Made by a program: the position numbers and the translations under genes. Positions 16,264 to 22,903 of a DNA stretch of 64,000 bases are shown here, piece after piece. The notes beneath the pieces were generated by a model that made no database searches, had not been told where the DNA came from, and saw only the letters and a program-made list of their open reading frames with translations. Position 1 is the stretch's first letter, and every line of letters begins with the position of its first letter. The stretch covers positions 71,001 to 135,000 of the forward strand of contig JACKDU010000014.1 in the NCBI GenBank assembly GCA_020633335.1, in the 5' to 3' direction. Origin of the DNA: Myxococcales bacterium (lineage in GTDB: Bacteria > Myxococcota_A > Polyangia > Nannocystales > Nannocystaceae).

Positions 16264-16746
16264 GTGGTGCTCGCGCCCCTCTGCCTGGCCCTGGTCCTCG
16301 CGCCGCCCCCGGCCCTCGCCGCGCCGCCGCCGGGGGGCGCGGTGGCCTCGCCGGGCGAGCCGGCTGGCTTCGTGGTCCCGACGCCGGTCCTGATCGAGCG
16401 CGAGCTCGCCGGCGGCTTCGTCCTCCGCCGCGAGGAATTCCTCCAGTGGGTCGTGGTCCCGCACGCGGTCTACGGCCTCACGGTCCAGCCGCGCTACACC
16501 CAGCGCCTCACCCTCGGCTTCACGCGGCCTCTGCTCCAGCCGATCGAGCTCTCGCTCGAGGGGATCGCCGGCGGCCCCCAGACGATGGGGATGTGGTCGG
16601 CCCGGATCGCCGTCAAGGTGCCGCGCACCGAGACCTCGGTCTTCATCCAGCGGATGGGGGTCGCCAGCTACTCGAGCGCGGGGCCGAGCCTCAGCAGCGC
16701 GCCGCCGGGGAGGCGCCTCACCCTGGGGCTCTTGCGGCGCTTCTAG
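16264..16746 (+). CDS. Secreted hypothetical protein
   Basis: 160 residues, not recognised. Signal peptide (LCLALVLAPPPALAA) then a domain of alternating hydrophobic strands with Gly and aromatic turns (FVVPTPVLIERELAGGF, VYGLTVQPRYTQRLTLGF, RIAVKVPRTETSVFIQRMG) ending LTLGLLRRF, which resembles part of an outer-membrane barrel. The stop TAG overlaps the GTG of the next gene by one base. The two could be one transcript, or one ancestral gene split by a frameshift. Confidence 0.55.
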   Translation: MVLAPLCLALVLAPPPALAAPPPGGAVASPGEPAGFVVPTPVLIERELAGGFVLRREEFLQWVVVPHAVYGLTVQPRYTQRLTLGFTRPLLQPIELSLEGIAGGPQTMGMWSARIAVKVPRTETSVFIQRMGVASYSSAGPSLSSAPPGRRLTLGLLRRF

Positions 16747-17009
16747 TGAGCGCCGCGAATGAGCGCGTCCGCGGCGGCGTGCTCGTCGGCGGCGGGTACT
16801 TCACGTGGGAGGTGGACGGCCACCTCTTCGTCACGCCCTGGCGAGATCGTCGCGGCGGTCGTCATGGCGTCGCGCTCGGCGGCGGTCTCTGGGGCGGGTA
16901 TGCGGGCTCGGTGATCGTCGGCTATCGATTCGCGCCCGCGGCCATGAACCACGTCGGCGGACGCTGGGAGGCGCTTCGGCGGGCGCGCGAGGCGGCCGCG
17001 GGCGAGTGA
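16746..17009 (+). CDS. Small hypothetical protein coupled to the gene before it
   Basis: 87 residues, no signal peptide. Strand-like repeats rich in Gly and aromatics (GGVLVGGGYFTWEVDGHLF, GVALGGGLWGGYAGSVIV, GYRFAPAAMNHVGG) resemble the barrel-like segments of the upstream protein. Because it lacks its own export signal yet looks like an envelope protein, it may be the displaced C-terminal half of that protein. The junction at 16744-16748 (TAGTG) allows stop-start reinitiation. Confidence 0.5.
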   Translation: MSAANERVRGGVLVGGGYFTWEVDGHLFVTPWRDRRGGRHGVALGGGLWGGYAGSVIVGYRFAPAAMNHVGGRWEALRRAREAAAGE

Positions 17010-17019
17010 GGGCATGGTG

Positions 17020-17025
17020 TATGAT
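17020..17025 (+). promoter_or_regulatory. -10 element, gene at 17032
   Basis: TATGAT, 6 bases before GTG 17032. It would lie inside the coding region if the earlier in-frame GTG (17014) were used, so 17032 is the better start. Confidence 0.5.
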
Positions 17026-17031
17026 CGTCGA

Positions 17032-17928
17032 GTGATCGATGCGCCGCGACTCCTCCTCGGCGCCCTCCTGGGGTTGGGGGCCGCGGGGTGCAACAACCTC
17101 GTCGGGTCGAGCGACGGCTCGGCGACGACGACCGGCGATCCGACGACGACGACAGCGTCGAGCAGCGGCAGCGCGGGCGCCAGCACCAGCGTGGGCGCCA
17201 GCAGCGGGGCGGCGAGCACCGACCCGACCGCGGCGACCTCCGGCGGCCTCTTCACCTGCGGGGACGCGCCGCCCTCCGAGTGCGACGTCTTCGCGCAGGA
17301 CTGCCCGGCGGGGGAGAAGTGCGCGCCCTTCTCGGACGGCGCCGGCTGGGGTGAGGCGAAGTGTGTCCCGGTCGCGCCGGACCCCGACATGCTCGGCGAG
17401 CCGTGCACGGCGGAGGACGGCTACAGCGGCGTCGACACCTGCGACGTCGGCGCGCTCTGTTTCTTCCTCGACGACGAGAGCGGCGAGGGACATTGCGTCT
17501 CGCTCTGCGGCGGGACGCCGCGCCGACCGAGCTGTCCAGAAGGTCATGAGTGTTGGATCAACAGCGAGGCGGTCCTGAACCTCTGCCTTCAGCTCTGTGA
17601 CCCGCTCGACGCGCTCTGCCTCCCGGGGACCGTCTGTATCCCGAATGTGCTCAGCCCGAACGAGGCCACGTGGATCTGCGACGACGACGACTCGGGCGAC
17701 GGCGGGGCGCTCGGGGATCCCTGCGACTTCGCCAACTCCTGCGATCAGGGCCTCGCCTGCGTCCCTGGATACCGCCTGGAGGGGTGCCCGTCGCTCGACT
17801 GCTGCGCGCTCCTCTGCGACACCTCGCAACCGAATACCTGCCCCAATGACCAGGCTTGCGTCCCCTGGTACGATCCGGACCCGGCGCCGGAGGGCTACGA
17901 GCACGTCGGCTTCTGCGGCGCCCCCTAG
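17032..17928 (+). CDS. Cys-rich lipoprotein with Ser/Thr linker
   Basis: 298 residues. Short signal peptide and lipobox (GLGAAGC), a Ser/Thr/Gly/Ala linker to about residue 72, then a domain with some 26 cysteines in small repeated units (CDVFAQDCPAGEKCAPF, CPEGHECWINS, CDPLDALCLPGTVCIP, CDQGLACVPGY, CPNDQACVPWYD). Proteins of this design are abundant in Nannocystaceae and are thought to be surface lipoproteins with disulphide-stabilised modules; no activity is known. GTG 17032 was chosen because it follows a -10 element and starts directly at the signal peptide. Confidence 0.75.
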   Translation: MIDAPRLLLGALLGLGAAGCNNLVGSSDGSATTTGDPTTTTASSSGSAGASTSVGASSGAASTDPTAATSGGLFTCGDAPPSECDVFAQDCPAGEKCAPFSDGAGWGEAKCVPVAPDPDMLGEPCTAEDGYSGVDTCDVGALCFFLDDESGEGHCVSLCGGTPRRPSCPEGHECWINSEAVLNLCLQLCDPLDALCLPGTVCIPNVLSPNEATWICDDDDSGDGGALGDPCDFANSCDQGLACVPGYRLEGCPSLDCCALLCDTSQPNTCPNDQACVPWYDPDPAPEGYEHVGFCGAP

Positions 17929-17990
17929 CGCTCCCACTGCGCTCGAAGCCGCCGCGGCGTGAGCGCGAGGCTGCGCGGGCGCGGGGCAGA

Positions 17991-18770
17991 CTAGCCCGCG
18001 GGCGCGTCGTCGTCGTAGGTCTCGATCACCGAGAACGCGACCCCCTGCGGATCCTGGAGGACCGCGAAGCGGCCGAGACCCGCGGCCTCGAGCGGGCCGT
18101 AGAGGACCTTGCCGCCGAGCGCCTCGGTCTTCGTCATCGTCGCCGGGCAGGCGGCGACCTGGAAGTAGACCATCCAGCGCGGCGGGAGCTCGCCCCACTC
18201 CGGGGTCATCTTGATCATCCCGGCGACCGTCTCGCCCTTGCGCTTGAAGTTGGTGTACTCGGTGTTGCCGAGCGGCTGGGTGTCGGCGTCCCAGCCGAAG
18301 ACCGCGTGGAAGAAGGCGGCCGCGGCCGCGGTGTCGCGGGTCGCCAGCTCGAACCAGCAGGGGGCGCCGACCTCCCCGTAGCGGCCGGCGCCGATCCGCC
18401 CGCGGGGCTCCCAGAGCGCCAGCGGGGCGCCGCTCGGGTCGCGGATGATCGCCCGCCGGCCGGCCTCGCCGACGTCGAGCGGCGCGGCGATCAGCTCGCC
18501 GCCGGCGGCGTTGACCAGGGCGACCGTGAGCTCGAGATCGTCGACGCTGACGTGGGCGAGCCAGTGGGCCTCGTCGTCGCGGAGGCGGCCGCGGATCCCG
18601 GCGACGTCGCGCTCGCCGCTCTGGAGGATCCGCGCGCCGCCGACGTTCGGCCCGTCGACGTGGGTCCAGCCGAAGAGCGCGGCGTAGAAGCGCTGGGCGG
18701 CCGGCGGATCGGCGGCGCCGAGCTCGGTCCAGCAGAAGGTGCCGTGCGGGTACTTGGTGACCTCGGCCAT
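17991..18770 (-). CDS. VOC-family protein, two glyoxalase-like domains
   Basis: 259 residues, cytoplasmic. Two tandem vicinal-oxygen-chelate domains: about 1-120 (GTFCWTELGAADPPAAQRFY ... DPSGAPLALWEP) and about 130-255 (APCWFELATRDTAAAAAFF ... DPQGVAFSVIETY). Each has the paired beta-alpha-beta-beta-beta layout. Family members include glyoxalases, ring-cleaving dioxygenases and antibiotic-resistance proteins; this subgroup (CFP-30/hydroxylase-like VOC) has no settled reaction. Start ATG 18770 has a -10 element (TAGCTT) 8 bases upstream. Convergent with the Cys-rich lipoprotein. Confidence 0.85.
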   Translation of the reverse strand: MAEVTKYPHGTFCWTELGAADPPAAQRFYAALFGWTHVDGPNVGGARILQSGERDVAGIRGRLRDDEAHWLAHVSVDDLELTVALVNAAGGELIAAPLDVGEAGRRAIIRDPSGAPLALWEPRGRIGAGRYGEVGAPCWFELATRDTAAAAAFFHAVFGWDADTQPLGNTEYTNFKRKGETVAGMIKMTPEWGELPPRWMVYFQVAACPATMTKTEALGGKVLYGPLEAAGLGRFAVLQDPQGVAFSVIETYDDDAPAG

Positions 18771-18778
18771 GGCCGGCG

Positions 18779-18784
18779 AAGCTA
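18779..18784 (-). promoter_or_regulatory. -10 element, VOC gene
   Basis: TAGCTT on the minus strand, 8 bases before ATG 18770. Confidence 0.4.
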
Positions 18785-18897
18785 GCAGAGAGGCGGCCGC
18801 GCGCGCAATCGCTCGGCGCCCGCGTAGGCGCCCTGCGGGGCCGCTGGGCGGCGTTCGTCGCCGGCGATCGCCGACGCCGCCGGCCGCCGAGGCGCGC

Positions 18898-18903
18898 TAC
18901 CCT
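18898..18903 (+). promoter_or_regulatory. -10 element, SDR gene
   Basis: TACCCT, 7 bases before ATG 18911; same spacing as at the pirin gene. Confidence 0.5.
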
Positions 18904-18910
18904 GGCGGCG

Positions 18911-19699
18911 ATGACCAGCGTCTTTCGTGATGACATCCTGAGGGGGCACGTCGCCCTGATCACCGGCGGCGGCACCGGCATCTGCCGCGGGATCGCCCGC
19001 GCCTACCTCGCCCACGGGGCGCGGGTCTGCGTGGTCAGCCGCCGCCAGGAGGTGATCGAGGCGGCCGCGAAGGATCTGTCCGAGGAGACAGGTGGTGAGG
19101 CGATCGGCGTGGCCGCCGACGTCCGCCAGCCGGAGGCGATCGCCGCCGCGGTCGCCGCGACCCTCGAGCGCTTCGGTCGCCTCGACACCCTGGTCAACGG
19201 CGCCGCCGGCAACTTCCTGGCGCCGGCCGCCGGCCTCTCGAGCAACGGCTTCCGGACGGTCGTCGACATCGACCTCTGCGGGACCTTCAACGCCTCCAAG
19301 GCCGCGTTTGAGGCGCTCCAGGCCGCCGGTCAGGGCCTCATCCTCAACATCTCGGCGACCCTCCACTACCACGGCACGCCGCTGCAGATCCACGCGTCGG
19401 CGGCCAAGGCCGGGGTCGACGCGGTCACCCGCAACCTCGCGGTCGAGTGGGGCCCGCTCGGGATCCGGGTCAACGCGATCGCCCCCGGGCCGATCGGTGA
19501 CACCGAGGGGATGAAGCGCCTCGCGCCCGGCGAGCTCGGCCAGCGCCTCGCCGCCCAGATCCCGTTGCGGCGCTACGGGACGATCGCCGAGATCGCGGAC
19601 GCCGCGGTCTTCCTGCGCTCGCGGGCGGCGAGCTACGTCACCGGGGCGATCCTGGTGGTCGACGGCGGGCAGGCGGTGACCACCGTCGGCTTCGTCTGA
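18911..19699 (+). CDS. SDR-family reductase resembling peroxisomal 2,4-dienoyl-CoA reductase
   Basis: 262 residues. NADP-binding motif ITGGGTGICRGIA (about 17-29), NGAAGNFLAPA instead of the usual NNAG, and HASAAKAGVDAVTR where classical SDRs have YxxxK. These same changes, together with ILNISATLHYHGTPLQIHA, WGPLGIRVNAIAPGPI and the long stretch TEGMKRL, are what one sees in DECR2-type 2,4-dienoyl-CoA reductases. The likely role is removal of even-position double bonds in unsaturated fatty acyl-CoA with NADPH. An enoyl-CoA hydratase-like gene lies 1 kb downstream on the other strand, in keeping with fatty acid breakdown. Confidence 0.82.
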   Translation: MTSVFRDDILRGHVALITGGGTGICRGIARAYLAHGARVCVVSRRQEVIEAAAKDLSEETGGEAIGVAADVRQPEAIAAAVAATLERFGRLDTLVNGAAGNFLAPAAGLSSNGFRTVVDIDLCGTFNASKAAFEALQAAGQGLILNISATLHYHGTPLQIHASAAKAGVDAVTRNLAVEWGPLGIRVNAIAPGPIGDTEGMKRLAPGELGQRLAAQIPLRRYGTIAEIADAAVFLRSRAASYVTGAILVVDGGQAVTTVGFV

Positions 19700-19733
19700 T
19701 CCTCGGCGCGCTCGCCCGCGGCAGCGCCTCTGC

Positions 19734-19739
19734 TACGCT
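19734..19739 (+). promoter_or_regulatory. -10 element, gene at 19746
   Basis: TACGCT, 6 bases before GTG 19746. Confidence 0.5.
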
Positions 19740-19745
19740 GGGGCG

Positions 19746-20624
19746 GTGCGCTGGCATGCCCCGCTCGTCCTCCTGGTCGCGTCCGCGCTCGCCGGCGCCT
19801 GCACGGCGCCGCCCAGGACCTGCTCCAAGGAGCAGCTCGCTCGGATCGCCGAGGTCGCCGGCGGCCTGCGGGCGGCGAACGAGGGGCGCGCGACCCTCGA
19901 TCTCGACGTCACGCTCCCGGCCGTCCGCGGCGGCGGTCGGGACGTGCGGCTCGGGGTCCTGGTCGCCCTCGACCGCGACGGGCTCCGCGTCGCGGGGCAG
20001 CGGCCCCAGGGACGCTGGTCGGAGTCGAGCCTCCTCGAGGACGCCCTCGATCGACGGAGGGCGCTGGACGAGGCCTCGGGGGCGCCTGCTCCCGCCGTCA
20101 TCGCGGCGATCGCCGGCGACGTCCCGGCCCGCGACGTCGCCGAATTCCTCGCCCTGGCGAGGCGGGTCGGGGCGGACGAGCTCCAGGTGATCGCCGCCGA
20201 CGCGGACGCCCCTCCGATCCCGGCGATCCCGCGGCCCGAGCTCGCGGCCGAGCTCCGCGCGCGCGCTGCCGGCGATCCTGCCCGCCTCCCCGAGCTCCTC
20301 GCGCTCGCCCTCGACGACGAGATCCCCCGCTGCCCGCCGCTCGGCGAGCCGATCGCCCGCCTGGTCCCGCCGACGTCGGCGACGATCGCCGCCCGCACCG
20401 AGGAGGCGCTCCGGGGCTGCGGCTGCGCGGCCGACGTCGATCGCGTCCTCACGCTCCTCCACCTCCTGATCGCGCCGGCCGCGGTCACCGTGGTCTCGCG
20501 CCCGCTCACCCTCGACCCCGAGGGCCCCGGGGCGATCACAGCGGACGCCGATCGCCCCTGGTCCGAGCTCGCGCCGGCGGCCTTCGAGGCCGGGCGCACC
20601 AACCTCTGGGTGGTCGTCCGCTAG
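19746..20624 (+). CDS. Lipoprotein of unknown function
   Basis: 292 residues. Signal peptide and lipobox LAGAC. The mature part is mostly alpha-helical and Ala/Arg/Leu-rich. A stretch at about 115-145 (PAVIAAIAGDVPARDVAEFLALARRVGADELQV, quoted in parts: AGDVPARDVAEF, LARRVGADELQV) resembles the periplasmic domain of ExbD/TolR-like proteins, but there is no membrane anchor of that kind, so this is only a hint. Cys pairs are seen at CSKEQ, EIPRCPPL and GCGCAAD. GTG start, leaderless promoter. Confidence 0.55.
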   Translation: MRWHAPLVLLVASALAGACTAPPRTCSKEQLARIAEVAGGLRAANEGRATLDLDVTLPAVRGGGRDVRLGVLVALDRDGLRVAGQRPQGRWSESSLLEDALDRRRALDEASGAPAPAVIAAIAGDVPARDVAEFLALARRVGADELQVIAADADAPPIPAIPRPELAAELRARAAGDPARLPELLALALDDEIPRCPPLGEPIARLVPPTSATIAARTEEALRGCGCAADVDRVLTLLHLLIAPAAVTVVSRPLTLDPEGPGAITADADRPWSELAPAAFEAGRTNLWVVVR

Positions 20625-20637
20625 CGGGCGTGCTGCC

Positions 20638-21348
20638 TCAGGACGAGGGCTTGCCGAGGCGCGCGGCGATCCGCTGGCGGAGCGCGGGGTCGCTCCAGAA
20701 GCGGAGGCCGCCGGCGAGGAAGGCCGGACGGGCCGCGCGGGCGGCCGCCGCGACCTCGCCGCGGAGCGAGGCCTTCGCCTGGGCGTAGGCCTCGGCCGGC
20801 AGGGCCGCGAGGGTGTCGAGGGCGGCCCGCGCCCGCGCGCCCTCGTCGTCGGCGAGTGCGTCGACGATCCCGCGGGCGAGGGCCTCGCTCGGGCTGTAGA
20901 GGCGGGCGCTGAGGACCGCCTCGTCGACGTGAGGGGCGGGGATCCGGCTGCGGACCACCGCCAGCGGCGCCGGCGGGAAGGCGACGCCGATCGCCACTTC
21001 GGAGAGGCCGATCTTCACCTGCGGGTGATGGGTTGCGACCCGGTGATCGCAGGCGAGCGCGAGGATGCAGCCGCCGGCGATCGCGTGGCCGTTCACCCAG
21101 GCGACGGTCGGCCCCGGGTAGGTGAAGAGGTCGAGGACCAGCTCCTCGAGGAGCGTGAGGAAGTCGATCTGCGCCTGGCCCTCGAGGCTGAGGACCTCCT
21201 GGAGATCGAGGCCGGCGGAGAAGGCCCGGCCCTCGCCGCGGAGGAGGAGCGGCGCGCCGCCGGCTCGCCGCAGCTCCTCGCGGAGGGCGCTCATGGTCGC
21301 CGTCGACATCGCGTTGAGGTTGGGGCTTTGGAGGACTACCTCGTGCAT
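20638..21348 (-). CDS. Enoyl-CoA hydratase/isomerase family protein
   Basis: 236 residues. Crotonase-fold landmarks: oxyanion-hole segments RGEGRAFSAGLDLQEV and AWVNGHAIAGGCILALACDHRVA, and one candidate catalytic Glu in IGLSEVAIGVAFP. The first conserved Glu position after AGGC is occupied by Leu/Ala, so it may be an isomerase or another crotonase rather than a classical hydratase. ATG 21348 has a GGGAGAG Shine-Dalgarno. It follows the VTT membrane protein gene on the same strand with a 24-base gap. Confidence 0.85.
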   Translation of the reverse strand: MHEVVLQSPNLNAMSTATMSALREELRRAGGAPLLLRGEGRAFSAGLDLQEVLSLEGQAQIDFLTLLEELVLDLFTYPGPTVAWVNGHAIAGGCILALACDHRVATHHPQVKIGLSEVAIGVAFPPAPLAVVRSRIPAPHVDEAVLSARLYSPSEALARGIVDALADDEGARARAALDTLAALPAEAYAQAKASLRGEVAAAARAARPAFLAGGLRFWSDPALRQRIAARLGKPSS

Positions 21349-21372
21349 CTGGTTCTCTCCCTCTCGGTCGTC

Positions 21373-21990
21373 TCAGCGGAGGAGCTTGATCACCAGGAAG
21401 CCGCCGATGAGCAGGAGCGTCCCGAGGATCGTGGCGAGGTTGAAGTAGCGATCGATCAGGTCCTTCGCCCGCTGGCCGGTCAGGCGGATCACCAGGGCGA
21501 CCAGGAAGAAGCGGCCGCCGCGGCCGAGGAGGCTGGCGCCGATGAACTTGAGGAGATCGAGCTTGGCGACCCCGGCGGCGATCGTGAAGACCTTGTAGGG
21601 GATCGGCGTGAAGGCGGCGGCGAAGACCGCGACCTCGCCCCACTCGTGGTAGCGGCTGGTGACCGCGTCGAAGTTCGCCTGCGAGAAGACCTTGTTGATC
21701 AGGATCGGCTCGAAGGTCGCCCAGAGCCCGTAGCCGATCATGTACCCGGCGATCCCGCCGATCACCGAGGCGGCCGTGCACCAGAGCGCGAAGTAGAAGG
21801 CGAGGTGCGGCTTGGCGAGCGCCAGCGCGATCAGCAGGATGTCGGGCGGGAGCGGGAAGAAGCTCGACTCGGCGAAGGCGATGAGCGCGAGCGCGGGGAC
21901 GCCGTAGGGGGTGTCGGCCCAGCCGAGGACCCAGTCGTAGAGGCGGCGGATCGGGTTGCGCGTGGCGCCTTCTTGAGCCGGCTCGGACAC
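21373..21990 (-). CDS. YqaA/DedA-like VTT-domain membrane protein
   Basis: 205 residues with about five hydrophobic spans. The VTT (SNARE-associated) signature is clear: ALIAFAESSFFPLPPDILLIAL near the N-terminus and AAFTPIPYKVFTIAAG in the middle. DedA-like proteins act as phospholipid or undecaprenyl-phosphate flippases or affect membrane-potential homeostasis; the YqaA branch has no assigned substrate. GTG 21990 is used, with TAGCGT 6 bases upstream. Confidence 0.82.
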   Translation of the reverse strand: MSEPAQEGATRNPIRRLYDWVLGWADTPYGVPALALIAFAESSFFPLPPDILLIALALAKPHLAFYFALWCTAASVIGGIAGYMIGYGLWATFEPILINKVFSQANFDAVTSRYHEWGEVAVFAAAFTPIPYKVFTIAAGVAKLDLLKFIGASLLGRGGRFFLVALVIRLTGQRAKDLIDRYFNLATILGTLLLIGGFLVIKLLR

Positions 21991-21996
21991 GGCGGC

Positions 21997-22002
21997 ACGC
22001 TA
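21997..22002 (-). promoter_or_regulatory. -10 element, VTT-domain gene
   Basis: TAGCGT on the minus strand, 6 bases before GTG 21990. Confidence 0.45.
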
Positions 22003-22045
22003 CCACGGCGCCCCGGCGGCCGCGACGAAGCGGCCCCGCGTCTCC

Positions 22046-22723
22046 TCACGGCGGCCCCGAGGCCGCGTCCTCCTCGCGGGCGGCGGCGTACTCGTCGGGG
22101 GTGTTGCAGGTCCGCAGCGCCCGCGGATCGGGGAGCGCGTCGCTCGGGATCCAGCGGGTCTCGAGGGCGTCGAAGAGGGCGATCGGCCGGCGCTGGCCGC
22201 CGGCGATCAGCGCCCGGGCGGCCCGGAGCGCCGGCGCGACGCGGACCAGGCTGGCGAGCGGGTGGGCGAAGCGGCGGCCGCCGGGGCCACGCGCCGCGTC
22301 GATCGGGATCACGGCCTCGAGCCCGCCCTCGCCCTCGAGCTCCGCCCGCAGGAAGTCGAGGTGGGCGCGGCTGAGGAAGACGCCGTCGCAGGCGGCGAGG
22401 AAGGCCGCGTCGGCGCCCGCCCGGGCGGCCGCCTCGAGGCCGACGAGGAGGCCGACGAGCGGCCCGCCGCGCTCGCCCGGGGGATCGTCGACCCGGATCG
22501 CCGACGAGGGCAGCGGCGGCAGCTCCTGGCCGGGGGCGCCGACGACGACGATCGTCCCCGCGCCGGCGTCCGCGAAGATCGCCGCGAGGTGGGCGAGGAG
22601 CGGGCGCCCGCGCCACTCGAGCCAGGCCTTCGGTCGACCCATCCGTGACGACTCGCCGCCGGCGAGGATCAGCGCGGCCAGCCGCGGATCGCCCGCGTCC
22701 TCTCGTCCTGTCTCTTCAGACAT
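22046..22723 (-). CDS. mobA: Molybdenum cofactor guanylyltransferase (MobA-like)
   Basis: 225 residues. Nucleotide-binding signature LILAGGESSRMGRPKAWLEW (residues about 17-36), later VDDPPGERGGPLVGLL and LAACDGVFL, the metal-site region. MobA links GMP to molybdopterin to form the guanine dinucleotide cofactor. No other cofactor genes are nearby. Start ATG 22723 has GAGGAG 6 bases before it; the frame stays open much further upstream, but that stretch lies over the kinase gene on the other strand and has no coding character. Confidence 0.8.
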   Translation of the reverse strand: MSEETGREDAGDPRLAALILAGGESSRMGRPKAWLEWRGRPLLAHLAAIFADAGAGTIVVVGAPGQELPPLPSSAIRVDDPPGERGGPLVGLLVGLEAAARAGADAAFLAACDGVFLSRAHLDFLRAELEGEGGLEAVIPIDAARGPGGRRFAHPLASLVRVAPALRAARALIAGGQRRPIALFDALETRWIPSDALPDPRALRTCNTPDEYAAAREEDAASGPP

Positions 22724-22891
22724 GTCACTCCTCGGCGCGGGGAGGGGGCGCCCACCGGCGCACTCTCGGACGGGGCGCGGGCGATCGCAAGCCCGATGAC
22801 GCTGGCGCGATTTGCGCGAAAATGCCCTCCGGGGACCCACGGAGGCCTCTACCTGCACGATCCGCCGACCCAAGGACCCCCCGCGATCGGC

Positions 22892-22897
22892 TACCGT
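22892..22897 (+). promoter_or_regulatory. -10 element, Ser/Thr kinase gene
   Basis: TACCGT, 6 bases before GTG 22904. The open frame starts 108 bases earlier at ATG 22796, but this element supports the GTG. Confidence 0.45.
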
Positions 22898-22903
22898 GTG
22901 GAG

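Noticed and set aside
22709..22723. TGTCT-N4-AGACA inverted repeat at the mobA start
   Set aside because: Five-base arms overlapping the first codons; not part of the 18-bp palindrome family and easily chance.
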